This document shows positions 16,391-23,181 of a stretch of 64,000 nt of DNA, piece after piece (positions within the stretch are counted from its first letter, which is position 1; each line of letters starts with the position of its first letter). The position numbers and the translations under genes are program-made. The DNA is from Allorhizobium ampelinum S4. Lineage in GTDB: Bacteria > Pseudomonadota > Alphaproteobacteria > Rhizobiales > Rhizobiaceae. Where the stretch lies: assembly GCF_000016285.1 (NCBI RefSeq), contig NC_011989.1:2235001-2299000 (forward strand), in the 5' to 3' direction. The notes beneath the pieces were generated by a model. The model worked only from the letters and a program-made list of their open reading frames with translations, searched no databases and was not told the DNA's origin.

Positions 16391-17749
16391 ATGTATAGAC
16401 GGCCCCGCGGGCGCAAGAGGCTTCTTACAAGTTCAGGTCATCATTCGGGTGCGTTCATGTATACGGCCTTTGGATGCGACCGATATTATGGTCGCTGGCC
16501 CAGATGGAGTACGCGGATCGAGGCCTCATCAACGGGACGCGCTTGAATGGGCGCTTAAAGCTCTCCGGGCTTGCTCGATCCTCAGCTCCGCTGAGTGACC
16601 ATCTGTTGCTTCTGCACCTTACGCCATCTGGATTTTGGGTTGCTGCGTTACACTATCTTTGCGTGTGCCTCTCTGAACATCTCTCCACTTGTCATCATCG
16701 CCCAGATGATCCGAGCGAGCTTGTTGGCCACGGCGACGGCCACGATCATGGGACGCCGTCGGTGCAGCAAAGCGTCGATCCAAGCTCCCCCGACTTTCGC
16801 TCGAGCCTTTGGATATCGAACGATGTTCCTGGCACCGATCACAAGCAGATGACGTAGGTACGCATCTCCCTGTTTGGTGATGGCACCTAGTCGAGTTGTG
16901 CCCCCGCTTGAGTTTTGACGTGGTGTTAGGCCCAGCCAAGCGGCAAACTCTCGGCCAGAGCGGAACATTCTCGCGTCCGGAACGGTTGCAGCGATGGCTG
17001 TAGATGTAATTGGACCAACACCTGGGATCGACGACAGAAGGCTTGAGACTGGATCTGAGCGACCGACTTCCGCCAGCTTCATCTCAATTCCCTCTATCTG
17101 TGTGTTCAACTCACCGACCATGCGGATCAGGCTGTTCAATGCGAACCGAGCTTGTTCTGGCAACGAGGCTGCGACGTCCTCTATCGACGGCATTATGGTC
17201 TCGATGCGTTGTCGACCTTGACCGAAGATGATTCCAAACTCAGCAAGGTGAGCGCGGATCGCGCAAACTGTCATGGTCCTTTGTCTTACAAGCAGACCTC
17301 GAGCTCGATGCAACATCAGGAAGCCCTGATTGGATTCAGACTTGATAGAGACGAAGCGCATATGAGGCCGTCGGACGGCCTCGCAAATGGCTGCAGCGTC
17401 TGCGGCATCATTCTTTGCGCCGCGCCGCACAAATGGCTTAACGTACGAAGGCGGGATCAATTTAACCTCGTGGCCGAGCTTCATCAGCTCGCGAGCCCAA
17501 TAGTGCGCGGTGGCGCAAGCTTCCATACCAACGAGGCATGGCTTTGCATTCTGGAAGAACTTGATCATCTCGCCTCTCCGAAGCGCGGCGGTTCTAACCA
17601 CCGAACCCGCGGCATCGACTGCGTGGACGTGAAAGTTATGCTTGGCCAGATCGAGGCCTATTGTGCTGATAGTCATGTCAATGGCTCCTGGTTGAATTGG
17701 CTCTTCACTATACGACGAACCGGTTCGGAGCGGGGCCGTCTTCCCCATC
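16391..17749. mobile_element. IS110-family element, IS1111-like (about 1.36 kb)
   Basis: The boundaries are set by the interrupted IS3 gene: removing 16391-17749 restores ESF-NGKFRSE in frame. Sub-terminal inverted repeats AGACGGCCCCGC (16397-16408) and GCGGGGCCGTCT (17730-17741) are perfect 12-mers, a feature of the IS1111 subgroup. No target duplication, as expected for IS110. Confidence 0.85.
16648..17676 (-). CDS. IS110-family transposase (DEDD)
   Basis: 342 aa from ATG 17676. The RuvC-like DEDD domain has GLDLAKHNFHVHAVD (first Asp), GMEACATAHYWARELMKLGH (Glu) and KNDAADAAAICEAVRRP (Asp pair). The C-terminal transposase_20 region reads LLSSIPGVGPITSTAIAAT and FAAWLGLTPRQNSSGG with the catalytic Ser region. 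Looks intact; transcribed opposite to the gene it interrupts. Confidence 0.93.
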   Translation of the reverse strand: MTISTIGLDLAKHNFHVHAVDAAGSVVRTAALRRGEMIKFFQNAKPCLVGMEACATAHYWARELMKLGHEVKLIPPSYVKPFVRRGAKNDAADAAAICEAVRRPHMRFVSIKSESNQGFLMLHRARGLLVRQRTMTVCAIRAHLAEFGIIFGQGRQRIETIMPSIEDVAASLPEQARFALNSLIRMVGELNTQIEGIEMKLAEVGRSDPVSSLLSSIPGVGPITSTAIAATVPDARMFRSGREFAAWLGLTPRQNSSGGTTRLGAITKQGDAYLRHLLVIGARNIVRYPKARAKVGGAWIDALLHRRRPMIVAVAVANKLARIIWAMMTSGEMFREAHAKIV

Positions 17750-17926
17750 AACGGCAAGTTCAGGAGCGAGTGTCTGAACGCCCATTGGTTTATGAGCCTT
17801 GACGACGCACGGGTAAAAATGGAGGATTGTCGCAGAGATTATAACGAGTTCCGGCCACACAGCGCCATCGGCAACAAGGTGCCGATTTCGCTTATGAACG
17901 GCTCACCGGCACCACCGCCGACCTGA
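17750..17926 (+). pseudogene. IS3-family transposase (orfB) remnant, part 2
   Basis: Reads NGKFRSECLNAHWFMSLDDA and then RVKMEDCRRDYNEFRPHSAI, GNKVPISLMN and a TGA stop: the C-terminus of an IS3-type orfB with the final catalytic Glu region. In frame with part 1 once the IS110-type element is removed. Confidence 0.85.
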
Positions 17927-18105
17927 GCCATAACCCCGGGAAATTCCAGCTCCCGGTGGCTCAAAACCGGGGTGCACATCAGATGGGCCAGAGCTTACTT
18001 CAAAATGAATTATTTCAACGGGGCACGTCAATGCCCCTTTCCTTTTGAAATCACAGCATTAGGTTCCACCGCACGGCGCAATCAAGCGTCTTTAGGAGTG
18101 GGGCT
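17758..18105. other. Gap: end of the IS3 remnant and upstream region of the small membrane gene
   Basis: After the IS3 stop at 17926 come about 60 nt with a palindromic CCGG-rich stretch that looks like the IS3 right end, then about 100 nt leading to the TTG-start membrane-protein gene. No further gene seen. Confidence 0.55.
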
Positions 18106-18273
18106 TTGGGTACTTCAATTCTCATCAGCATCCTGATCACCTTCCTGGTGATTGTACTGATTCTCTATCTCATTGGCATGTTGCCGATTGATGGCCGGGC
18201 AAAACAGATAGCCCGTCTCGTCGTAATCATCATCGGTATCCTTTCGCTGCTGAAGTACATTGCGGTGTTCTAA
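18106..18273 (+). CDS. Small membrane protein, Thivi_2564-like (55 aa)
   Basis: Starts at TTG 18106, with TAGGAG about eight bases upstream; no ATG or GTG is available in this frame near the ribosome-binding site. The product is almost two membrane helices: GTSILISILITFLVIVLILY then LIGMLPIDGRAKQIARLVVI and IIGILSLLKYIAVF. The layout (hydrophobic helix, LP-x-D/R linker, second helix with LLKY) matches the small Thivi_2564-type membrane proteins as I remember them. A strong terminator follows directly. A decayed duplicate lies at 36487. Function unknown. Confidence 0.75.
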   Translation: MGTSILISILITFLVIVLILYLIGMLPIDGRAKQIARLVVIIIGILSLLKYIAVF

Positions 18274-18280
18274 ATCACAA

Positions 18281-18311
18281 AAAACCCCGTCAGGATGCTG
18301 CCGGGGTTTTT
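18281..18311 (+). terminator. Rho-independent terminator after the small membrane-protein gene
   Basis: Stem AAAACCCCG (18281-18289) pairs with CGGGGTTTT (18302-18310) and is followed by T. The stem is bidirectional; it lies eight bases after the membrane-gene stop and also faces the end of the minus-strand remnant at 18318. Confidence 0.85.
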
Positions 18312-18317
18312 GGCTGA

Positions 18318-18842
18318 TCATCGCTCATAGGGTGGCAGAGGCGGAACGCCACGTTGCCCCGCCTCGATCCGCTGCAAGATTTCACGCATAACCCGCAGAT
18401 CGCCGCTTTGCCCGCTGGCCGTGATCTGCAGCTCCTTGATCGCGGCCGAGATCGACGTTGCGGATCGCTCCGCGACATCGATGCGATAGGCAAGATTGTC
18501 AAGCTTGCGCAGTTCTACCTCGTTGACCTTGAAGCTTTCCTCGATCTTGCCGTCTGTATTGCCAAGCCGACCTTCTACGGCAACCCGCCAGCGCTTCAGT
18601 TCGTCAATGTCGCCATTGGTCTGCGCCCAGGCATATCGGCATCGGTGAAGGTCATGACGGGTTCGTCCGACACGCCGATAAACGGCTTATAGGTGCCGCC
18701 GATCTCGGCAAGCCGCCCATTGCAGGCGGTTAGCATCGCCTGTGCCGCATCTTGGATGACCACGTCCGAGAACCCCGACTGGCAGTATCGTAGAACTCTT
18801 GAGCTGTCTGTTGCGACTGCTGTTGAGCCTCTTGGATACGAA
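18318..18842 (-). pseudogene. Phage-like hypothetical protein, frameshifted and 5'-truncated
   Basis: Reading leftwards: RIQEAQQQSQQTAQEFYDTA, a frame change near 18770, FSDVVIQDAAQAMLTACNGR then LAEIGGTYKPFIGVSDEPVM and TFTDAD. A second frame change near 18630 leads to AYAWAQTNGDIDELKRWRVA, and the reading ends LPPYER then TGA at 18318. The Gln-rich start and amphipathic repeats suggest a phage tail- or fibre-associated protein, but I do not recognise a family. It is joined head-on to the integrase scrap at about 18842. Confidence 0.55.
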
Positions 18843-19112
18843 GAGGCTGGCCTGACGCACTGTTCAGCTCATGGGCTGAGAAAGGCAGGAGCAACGATCG
18901 CAGCGGAGAACGGCGCGACTGAGGAACAGTTGAAAGCGATATTCGGATGGGAGAACGCGAAGGAGGCAAATCTCTATACGCGGAAGGCTCGACAAAAGCT
19001 GATTGCCAGCGGGACTATGTCGCTCTTAAACTTCGGCGAGAGCGTGAATATCCACATAGGGAAAAGTACACCAAATTCCGGGTGTAATGATAAGAACCAA
19101 AATACCAAGTAA
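18843..19112 (+). pseudogene. Tyrosine recombinase (integrase) C-terminal remnant
   Basis: Reads EEAGLTHCSAHGLRKAGATI, AAENGATEEQLKAIFGWENA and KEANLYTRKARQKLIASGTM. HGLRKAGAT holds the H-x-x-R of the catalytic core, and ANLYTRKA includes the catalytic Tyr. The N-terminal half with the first Arg is missing. It ends 12 nt from the 3' end of the tRNA-Cys gene, the usual place for an integrase of a tRNA-inserted element. Confidence 0.8.
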
Positions 19113-19124
19113 AATCAAAGGGAA

Positions 19125-19198
19125 TGGAGGCCTCGCCCGGAATCGAACCGGGGTGCAAGGATTTGCAGTCCTCTGCGTAACCACTCCGCCACGAGGCC
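19125..19198 (-). tRNA. tRNA-Cys (anticodon GCA)
   Basis: Minus-strand cloverleaf of 74 nt. The acceptor stem GGCCTCG/CGAGGCC pairs fully, the CCA end is encoded (19125-19127), the anticodon loop reads CTGCAAA, and the T-loop has TTCGAAT. Intact. Its 3' end faces the island that contains the integrase remnant. Confidence 0.97.
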
Positions 19199-19483
19199 AT
19201 TCCATAACTTAAAAGCGTGTGGTGACGGGCATTTAGAACGGATCGAAAAGAAGCGCAAGAGGAATTTCCGAAAAACCTCGTTCTAAAATTTCTGAAACTA
19301 TATTCGAGCCGGGTTCCGCAGGAATAATGAGACAGAAAGTCTAAAATTGCCTCCAGTTCGGCATACCCTGTGCAGAAACGATGGAGCCACACATCATCCT
19401 TGACTCTTCATTGACAAGAACATAACAAGAACAATATAGCGTATCGATACGCTGACAGCCTGCTTTCACAGGAGATCTTCGAT

Positions 19484-19744
19484 ATGTGCTCAAAGTCTGG
19501 TTCCCCGGAAGCCGACCGGATTGCTCATCTTATTGAATGGCACGACGGCGATGCAAGAGCCGCCATCGCCACGCTCTTGGACGATGTGCATCATTTGCGT
19601 CAGCAATTGGCAATTGCGTCAAATGCAATCAGTCTTGGTTATACGAGAGGATGGGTACCAATCGATGAGGTGAACTGTATGAGGGATATCATCGGCGGCA
19701 CCATACCACCCATCGCCATGGCAGATCATGACGCGACTGCATAA
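19484..19744 (+). CDS. Hypothetical protein, 86 aa
   Basis: ATG with AGGAG about 10 nt upstream. Sequence MCSKSGSPEADRIAHLIEWH then DGDARAAIATLLDDVHHLRQ is helix-rich and acidic, and the last third contains SLGYTRGWVPI. No membrane helix or signal. I do not recognise a family; the ribosome-binding site and balanced composition favour a real gene. The stop overlaps a dispersed palindromic repeat (19738-19816). Confidence 0.6.
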   Translation: MCSKSGSPEADRIAHLIEWHDGDARAAIATLLDDVHHLRQQLAIASNAISLGYTRGWVPIDEVNCMRDIIGGTIPPIAMADHDATA

Positions 19745-19816
19745 TCCCTCAAACCGGTGACGGTTAAAAATTACGCAACAAATACAGAGCGTTACGGCGT
19801 ATTTTGTGCGTTTGTC
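19738..19816. repeat. Dispersed intergenic palindromic repeat, copy A
   Basis: TGCATAATCCCTCAAACCGG followed by a partly inverted arm ATTACGCA and AGAGCGTTACGGCGTATTTTG. The same pattern, TGCATAATTCCTnAA then inverted TnAGGAATTATGCA then GAAAGCGTTnnAGCG, recurs at 21950, 30394 and 31699. Confidence 0.7.
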
Positions 19817-19857
19817 CTTTCGGGAAAGCAGGGACTCCACTTTCCCCAAGACAAATT

Positions 19858-20619
19858 CTAGGCCTTCAGCTTGTAGCCGGTGCGGAACATCCAGGTCAGC
19901 ACAGCAAGGCAGAGGGTCAGGAACAGGCCGATCATCGCCAGACTGATCAGTGGATTGATATCCGCCTCCCCGAAGAAGCTCCAACGGAAACCACTCACCA
20001 GGTAGAAGACCGGGTTTAAGTGACTGATCATCTGCCAGACAGGTGGCAAAGCGTTGATCGAGTAGAATGTCCCACCCAGAAAGGTAAGCGGCGGGATGAC
20101 CAGCATCGGCACCATGCTCAATTGTTCGAAATTCTTCGCCCATATGCCGATGATGAAACCCGCCATGCTGAAGGACATCGCCGTTAAAGCCATAAAGACC
20201 AGCATCAGCACCGGATGATCCACCCGGATATCGACGAACAGCGTCGATGTGGCCAGAATGATCAGGCCGACGATCATCCCCTTGGTGGTCGCCGCCCCGA
20301 CATAGCCCAGCAGAACCTCACCCAACGAAATCGGCGCCGAGAGAATTTCATAGATGGTACCGGTGAATTTGGGAAAATAGATGCCATTGGCGCCATTGGA
20401 TATGCATTGCGAAATCAGCGTCAGCATGATCAGTCCCGGCGTAATGAACCCGCCATATCCCACCGCAGTTCCGGTCTGCATTTTCGTGCCAATCGCCGCA
20501 CCGAACACGATGAAATAAAGTGCGGTCGACACGACAGGAGAAATCAGGCTCTGCATCAGGGTGCGGCGCATCCGTTGCATTTCGGCCCGGTAGATGGCCC
20601 AGACTGCGGTATAATTCAT
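19858..20619 (-). CDS. ABC-2 type transporter permease (YadH/NodJ-like)
   Basis: 253 aa with six membrane helices. The N-terminus reads [20 protein letters not shown] and the hallmark region [20 protein letters not shown] follows FITPGLIM. The end [20 protein letters not shown] is the usual ABC-2 C-terminus before the last helix. The ATG overlaps the stop of the ATPase (ATGA), so both are one export unit. Likely exports a lipid- or polysaccharide-related compound, but the substrate is not readable. Confidence 0.92.
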   Translation of the reverse strand: MNYTAVWAIYRAEMQRMRRTLMQSLISPVVSTALYFIVFGAAIGTKMQTGTAVGYGGFITPGLIMLTLISQCISNGANGIYFPKFTGTIYEILSAPISLGEVLLGYVGAATTKGMIVGLIILATSTLFVDIRVDHPVLMLVFMALTAMSFSMAGFIIGIWAKNFEQLSMVPMLVIPPLTFLGGTFYSINALPPVWQMISHLNPVFYLVSGFRWSFFGEADINPLISLAMIGLFLTLCLAVLTWMFRTGYKLKA

Positions 20620-21542
20620 GATTTCCCCCCGGTCAGCGAAACGAAAATATCCTCGAGCGAGGTTTGCCTGGTGGAGATGTCGACCACAGCGATGCTGGAG
20701 GTTTCCAACGCCGTCAAAAGCGCCATCAAGGCGCCGGGCGTTGCCTGCGGCTCATAATCGTAAACGATCTGGCGACCTTCGCCCGCGAGGCTGAGGCGCC
20801 ATTCGTCCAGCCGCCCCGGCAGGCTTTTCAGCGGCTCGGCCAGGTCCAGGATCATCTGCTTGCGGCCAAGCTTGCGCATCAGCGCCACCTTGTCCTCCAC
20901 CAGCAGCACCTCGCCCTGGTTGATGATGCCGATCCGGTCTGCAATCTCCTCGGCCTCCTCGATATAATGGGTGGTGAGAATGATGGTGACGCCCCGGCTG
21001 CGCAGATCACGCACCAGGTTCCACATATCGCGGCGGAGCGCGACATCGACCCCTGCCGTTGGTTCATCCAGAAACAGCACGCGCGGCTCATGGGACAGCG
21101 CCTTGGCGATCAGCACCCGGCGCTTCATGCCGCCGGAAAGCTCCCGAAGCACCGCATCGCGCTTTCCCCAGAGCGACAGGGATTTCAATATTCCCTCAAG
21201 ATAGGCTGGATCGGCCTTGCGCCCATGCAACCCGCGCGAAAACGCCACGGTATTCCACACGGTCTCAAACTGATCCGTGGTCAGTTCCTGCGGCACGAGG
21301 CCAATCAGCGCCCGGGTCTGGCGAAAATCCTGAACGACATCGTAACCATCGACAACAACCGTTCCGGAAGTGGGATTGACGATGCCGCATATGATGGAAA
21401 TCAGCGTGGTCTTACCCGCGCCATTGGGGCCGAGCAGAGCGAGGATCTCGCCCTCCTCGATCTCCAGCGACACATCCTTCAATGCCGAAAAACCGGTGGA
21501 ATAGGTCTTGGTGAGGGACTTGATCGATACGATAGACGCCAT
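20616..21542 (-). CDS. ABC-2 type transporter ATP-binding protein (YadG-like)
   Basis: 308 aa from ATG 21542; a longer frame from 21653 lacks support. Walker [11 protein letters not shown]-loop VPQEL, signature LSGGMKRRV, Walker B VLFLDEP followed by [13 protein letters not shown], and H-loop [10 protein letters not shown]. The C-terminal 70 residues ([14 protein letters not shown]) are typical of ABC-2 exporters. Overlaps its permease by 4 nt. Confidence 0.93.
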   Translation of the reverse strand: MASIVSIKSLTKTYSTGFSALKDVSLEIEEGEILALLGPNGAGKTTLISIICGIVNPTSGTVVVDGYDVVQDFRQTRALIGLVPQELTTDQFETVWNTVAFSRGLHGRKADPAYLEGILKSLSLWGKRDAVLRELSGGMKRRVLIAKALSHEPRVLFLDEPTAGVDVALRRDMWNLVRDLRSRGVTIILTTHYIEEAEEIADRIGIINQGEVLLVEDKVALMRKLGRKQMILDLAEPLKSLPGRLDEWRLSLAGEGRQIVYDYEPQATPGALMALLTALETSSIAVVDISTRQTSLEDIFVSLTGGKS

Positions 21543-21662
21543 GCTTGCAGACAATCCTGAACGTCCGCCTCCTGGACTGTCGAGACAATGCGACAACACG
21601 GACCTTGCCATGCGCCCCACCGGTCTCCACTCCCGGAAACGGACTATGTGCAACAGAGGCGC

Positions 21663-21893
21663 CTATATAGCACGGCTCCTTGAACCGGCCACCGCTATAG
21701 GAGAAATCTTTTGTAAAAGAACACATCCACACATATGCAAATGGTCGCAATAGACACGGTTTCGTCGGCCTGGCTTGGCCAGGTAGAGATATTGATCGGC
21801 CGCATGCAGGTCATAGTCGAAGACCACACGCCCACCCACTTCCGTCACCCCGATGGAAACCGTGACCGTCACATGACCACTGTTCAGCATCAC
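21663..21893 (-). pseudogene. GGDEF-domain C-terminal remnant
   Basis: The first 45 codons encode VTVTVSIGVTEVGG, then ADQYLYLAKPGRRNRV, matching the last strands of diguanylate cyclase domains (VTVSIGVA ... ADxALYxAKxxGRNRV). The GG(D/E)EF active site and the N-terminal two thirds are absent. The scrap lies on the same strand, 200 nt downstream of the two-receiver regulator at 22092-22925, probably its former output domain. Confidence 0.7.
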
Positions 21894-21949
21894 CTGTCTG
21901 TATGAGAGATCGAGATGGAATCTGTCACAAGCTGTTTAGCGCTTAAATC

Positions 21950-22010
21950 CGTCATTCCTTAAATCCGAATAGATCTAAGGAATGACGCAGAATATAGAAA
22001 GCGTTGTAGC
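21950..22010. repeat. Dispersed intergenic palindromic repeat, copy B
   Basis: CGTCATTCCTTAAATCCGAA and AGATCTAAGGAATGACGCAG form a hairpin, followed by ATAGAAAGCGTTGTAGCGCC. It lies in the stretch where the middle of the GGDEF domain would have been. Confidence 0.75.
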
Positions 22011-22091
22011 GCCGCCTATAAAAAACGCACTGGTCTGTAATATCAAGACGACGTTTCTGATGCACCTTCATCTTGATATTGGGCAGGAAGA

Positions 22092-22925
22092 TCAGGCTGC
22101 GGCTTGGTTTCTCTTGCGCCCGGCGCGGATCTGCACCAGCGTATCGAGGTTCTGATTGACCCGGCAGTAGAATTCTTCGTCGATGAACGGGCGCAGCATG
22201 AAATCATTGCCGCCAACCTTTAGGAAACGCGCAGACAGCAAACGGTCAGACGAGGACGACACGCCGATGATCCGCAGTTCATGCGAACCGCGCACAGCCC
22301 GGATACGCCGCGTCAGTTCAAATCCATCGATATCAGGCATGTTATAGTCGGTCACGACCAGACCGATATCGGCATTGCTCTTCAGCAGTTGCAGGGCCGT
22401 GGCACCGTTATCCGCCGTGCTGACCCGGAAATTGTAGCGCTTCAAGCGGCTCGACAGCAAAGCGCGCGCCGTCGGGCTGTCATCAACGATCAGCACGTGG
22501 TGATTGTGATTGGTGAGAAAGCGGCAGACGGACTCAATCAGCATTTCAACCGCGAAAATATTGTCCTTGAGGATATAGTCGACAATATCCTTGGCCAAAA
22601 GCTTTTCACGGGTTTTCTCGTGGAACGTGCTGGTAAAGACAACAGTTGGAATGTTCAGATCGGTCAGATATTCCAAAGCCTCGCCATTTTCGGCGCCCGG
22701 CAGGTTGATATTGGAGATTGCCAATGTAACAGGCTCGTCGGAAAGCTCGTTTGCGGCCATCAAATCTTCATAGGTACGGCAGATTTCCGCATCAATATTG
22801 AAAATCTCTTTCAAACGTTGCGTGATCATGGATGTAAAGACATTGGAGTCTTCTGCGACGATAATACGTGCGTCCGGAAATTTTTCGCCGGAATATTGCA
22901 TTCCTGAAACGCCAAGATAGGTCAT
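22092..22925 (-). CDS. Response regulator with two receiver domains; first one lacks the phospho-acceptor Asp
   Basis: 277 aa. Receiver 1 (residues about 19-130) keeps the acidic pair E25/D26 but has Asn72 (AISNINLPG) where Asp is expected. Receiver 2 (about 142-262) has D148/D149, acceptor D193 (VVTDYNMPDIDG) and conserved Thr/Ser and Lys-like regions (GVSSSSD, PFIDEEF). The end QNLDTLVQIRAGRKRNQAAA is where a GGDEF domain (DFLTGLYNRR) normally begins, and a GGDEF C-terminal scrap is found just downstream. So this is probably a former REC-REC-GGDEF diguanylate cyclase now truncated to the receivers. It may still act as a stand-alone regulator. Confidence 0.85.
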   Translation of the reverse strand: MTYLGVSGMQYSGEKFPDARIIVAEDSNVFTSMITQRLKEIFNIDAEICRTYEDLMAANELSDEPVTLAISNINLPGAENGEALEYLTDLNIPTVVFTSTFHEKTREKLLAKDIVDYILKDNIFAVEMLIESVCRFLTNHNHHVLIVDDSPTARALLSSRLKRYNFRVSTADNGATALQLLKSNADIGLVVTDYNMPDIDGFELTRRIRAVRGSHELRIIGVSSSSDRLLSARFLKVGGNDFMLRPFIDEEFYCRVNQNLDTLVQIRAGRKRNQAAA

Positions 22926-23026
22926 GACACGCCTTTGAACAAGAGATCTTGCCGCAATATAGACATGACCGATTGCTGAAATATTAATCGAAACGGGGCG
23001 TTATACCTTCTATGCTTAATAAGAAC

Positions 23027-23057
23027 AAAAAGGCGGCCCAGAGGTGGCCGCCTTTTT
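23027..23057 (-). terminator. Rho-independent terminator downstream of the dehydrogenase gene
   Basis: AAAAAGGCGGCC and GGCCGCCTTTTT form a perfect 12-bp stem with a CAGAGGT loop. It ends transcription from the minus-strand gene at 23182-25701 and separates it from the response regulator. Confidence 0.9.
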
Positions 23058-23181
23058 GGATAGATTCAGCGCGTCGTCTATCGACGGCAGGTTTCAAACA
23101 TTGCCATCCGTCCTGTGTTCGGAAAACAGCAACTATTTCCAAACGCCACTTCAAGCAATATCTGGTTCCATTTTACCACTC

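Larger units (their letters stand above)
16120..16647. other. Gap: recombinase and IS3 scraps, right part of the IS110-type element
   Basis: No intact gene. Contains the recombinase tail (to about 16276), the IS3 piece (16277-16390) and roughly 260 nt of non-coding end of the IS110-type element before the transposase stop. Confidence 0.7.
5547..19198. other. Putative genomic island 1, integrated at tRNA-Cys
   Basis: Bounded on the right by intact tRNA-Cys (19125-19198) with an integrase C-terminal scrap at its 3' side, and on the left by a degenerate copy of the tRNA 3' end. Inside are the lysR-catabolic operon, two IS elements, two broken recombination genes, phage scraps and a small membrane-protein gene. 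Several genes in 5.8-9.8 kb are visibly more A/T-rich than the flanking backbone. The boundary call is inference. Confidence 0.45.
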
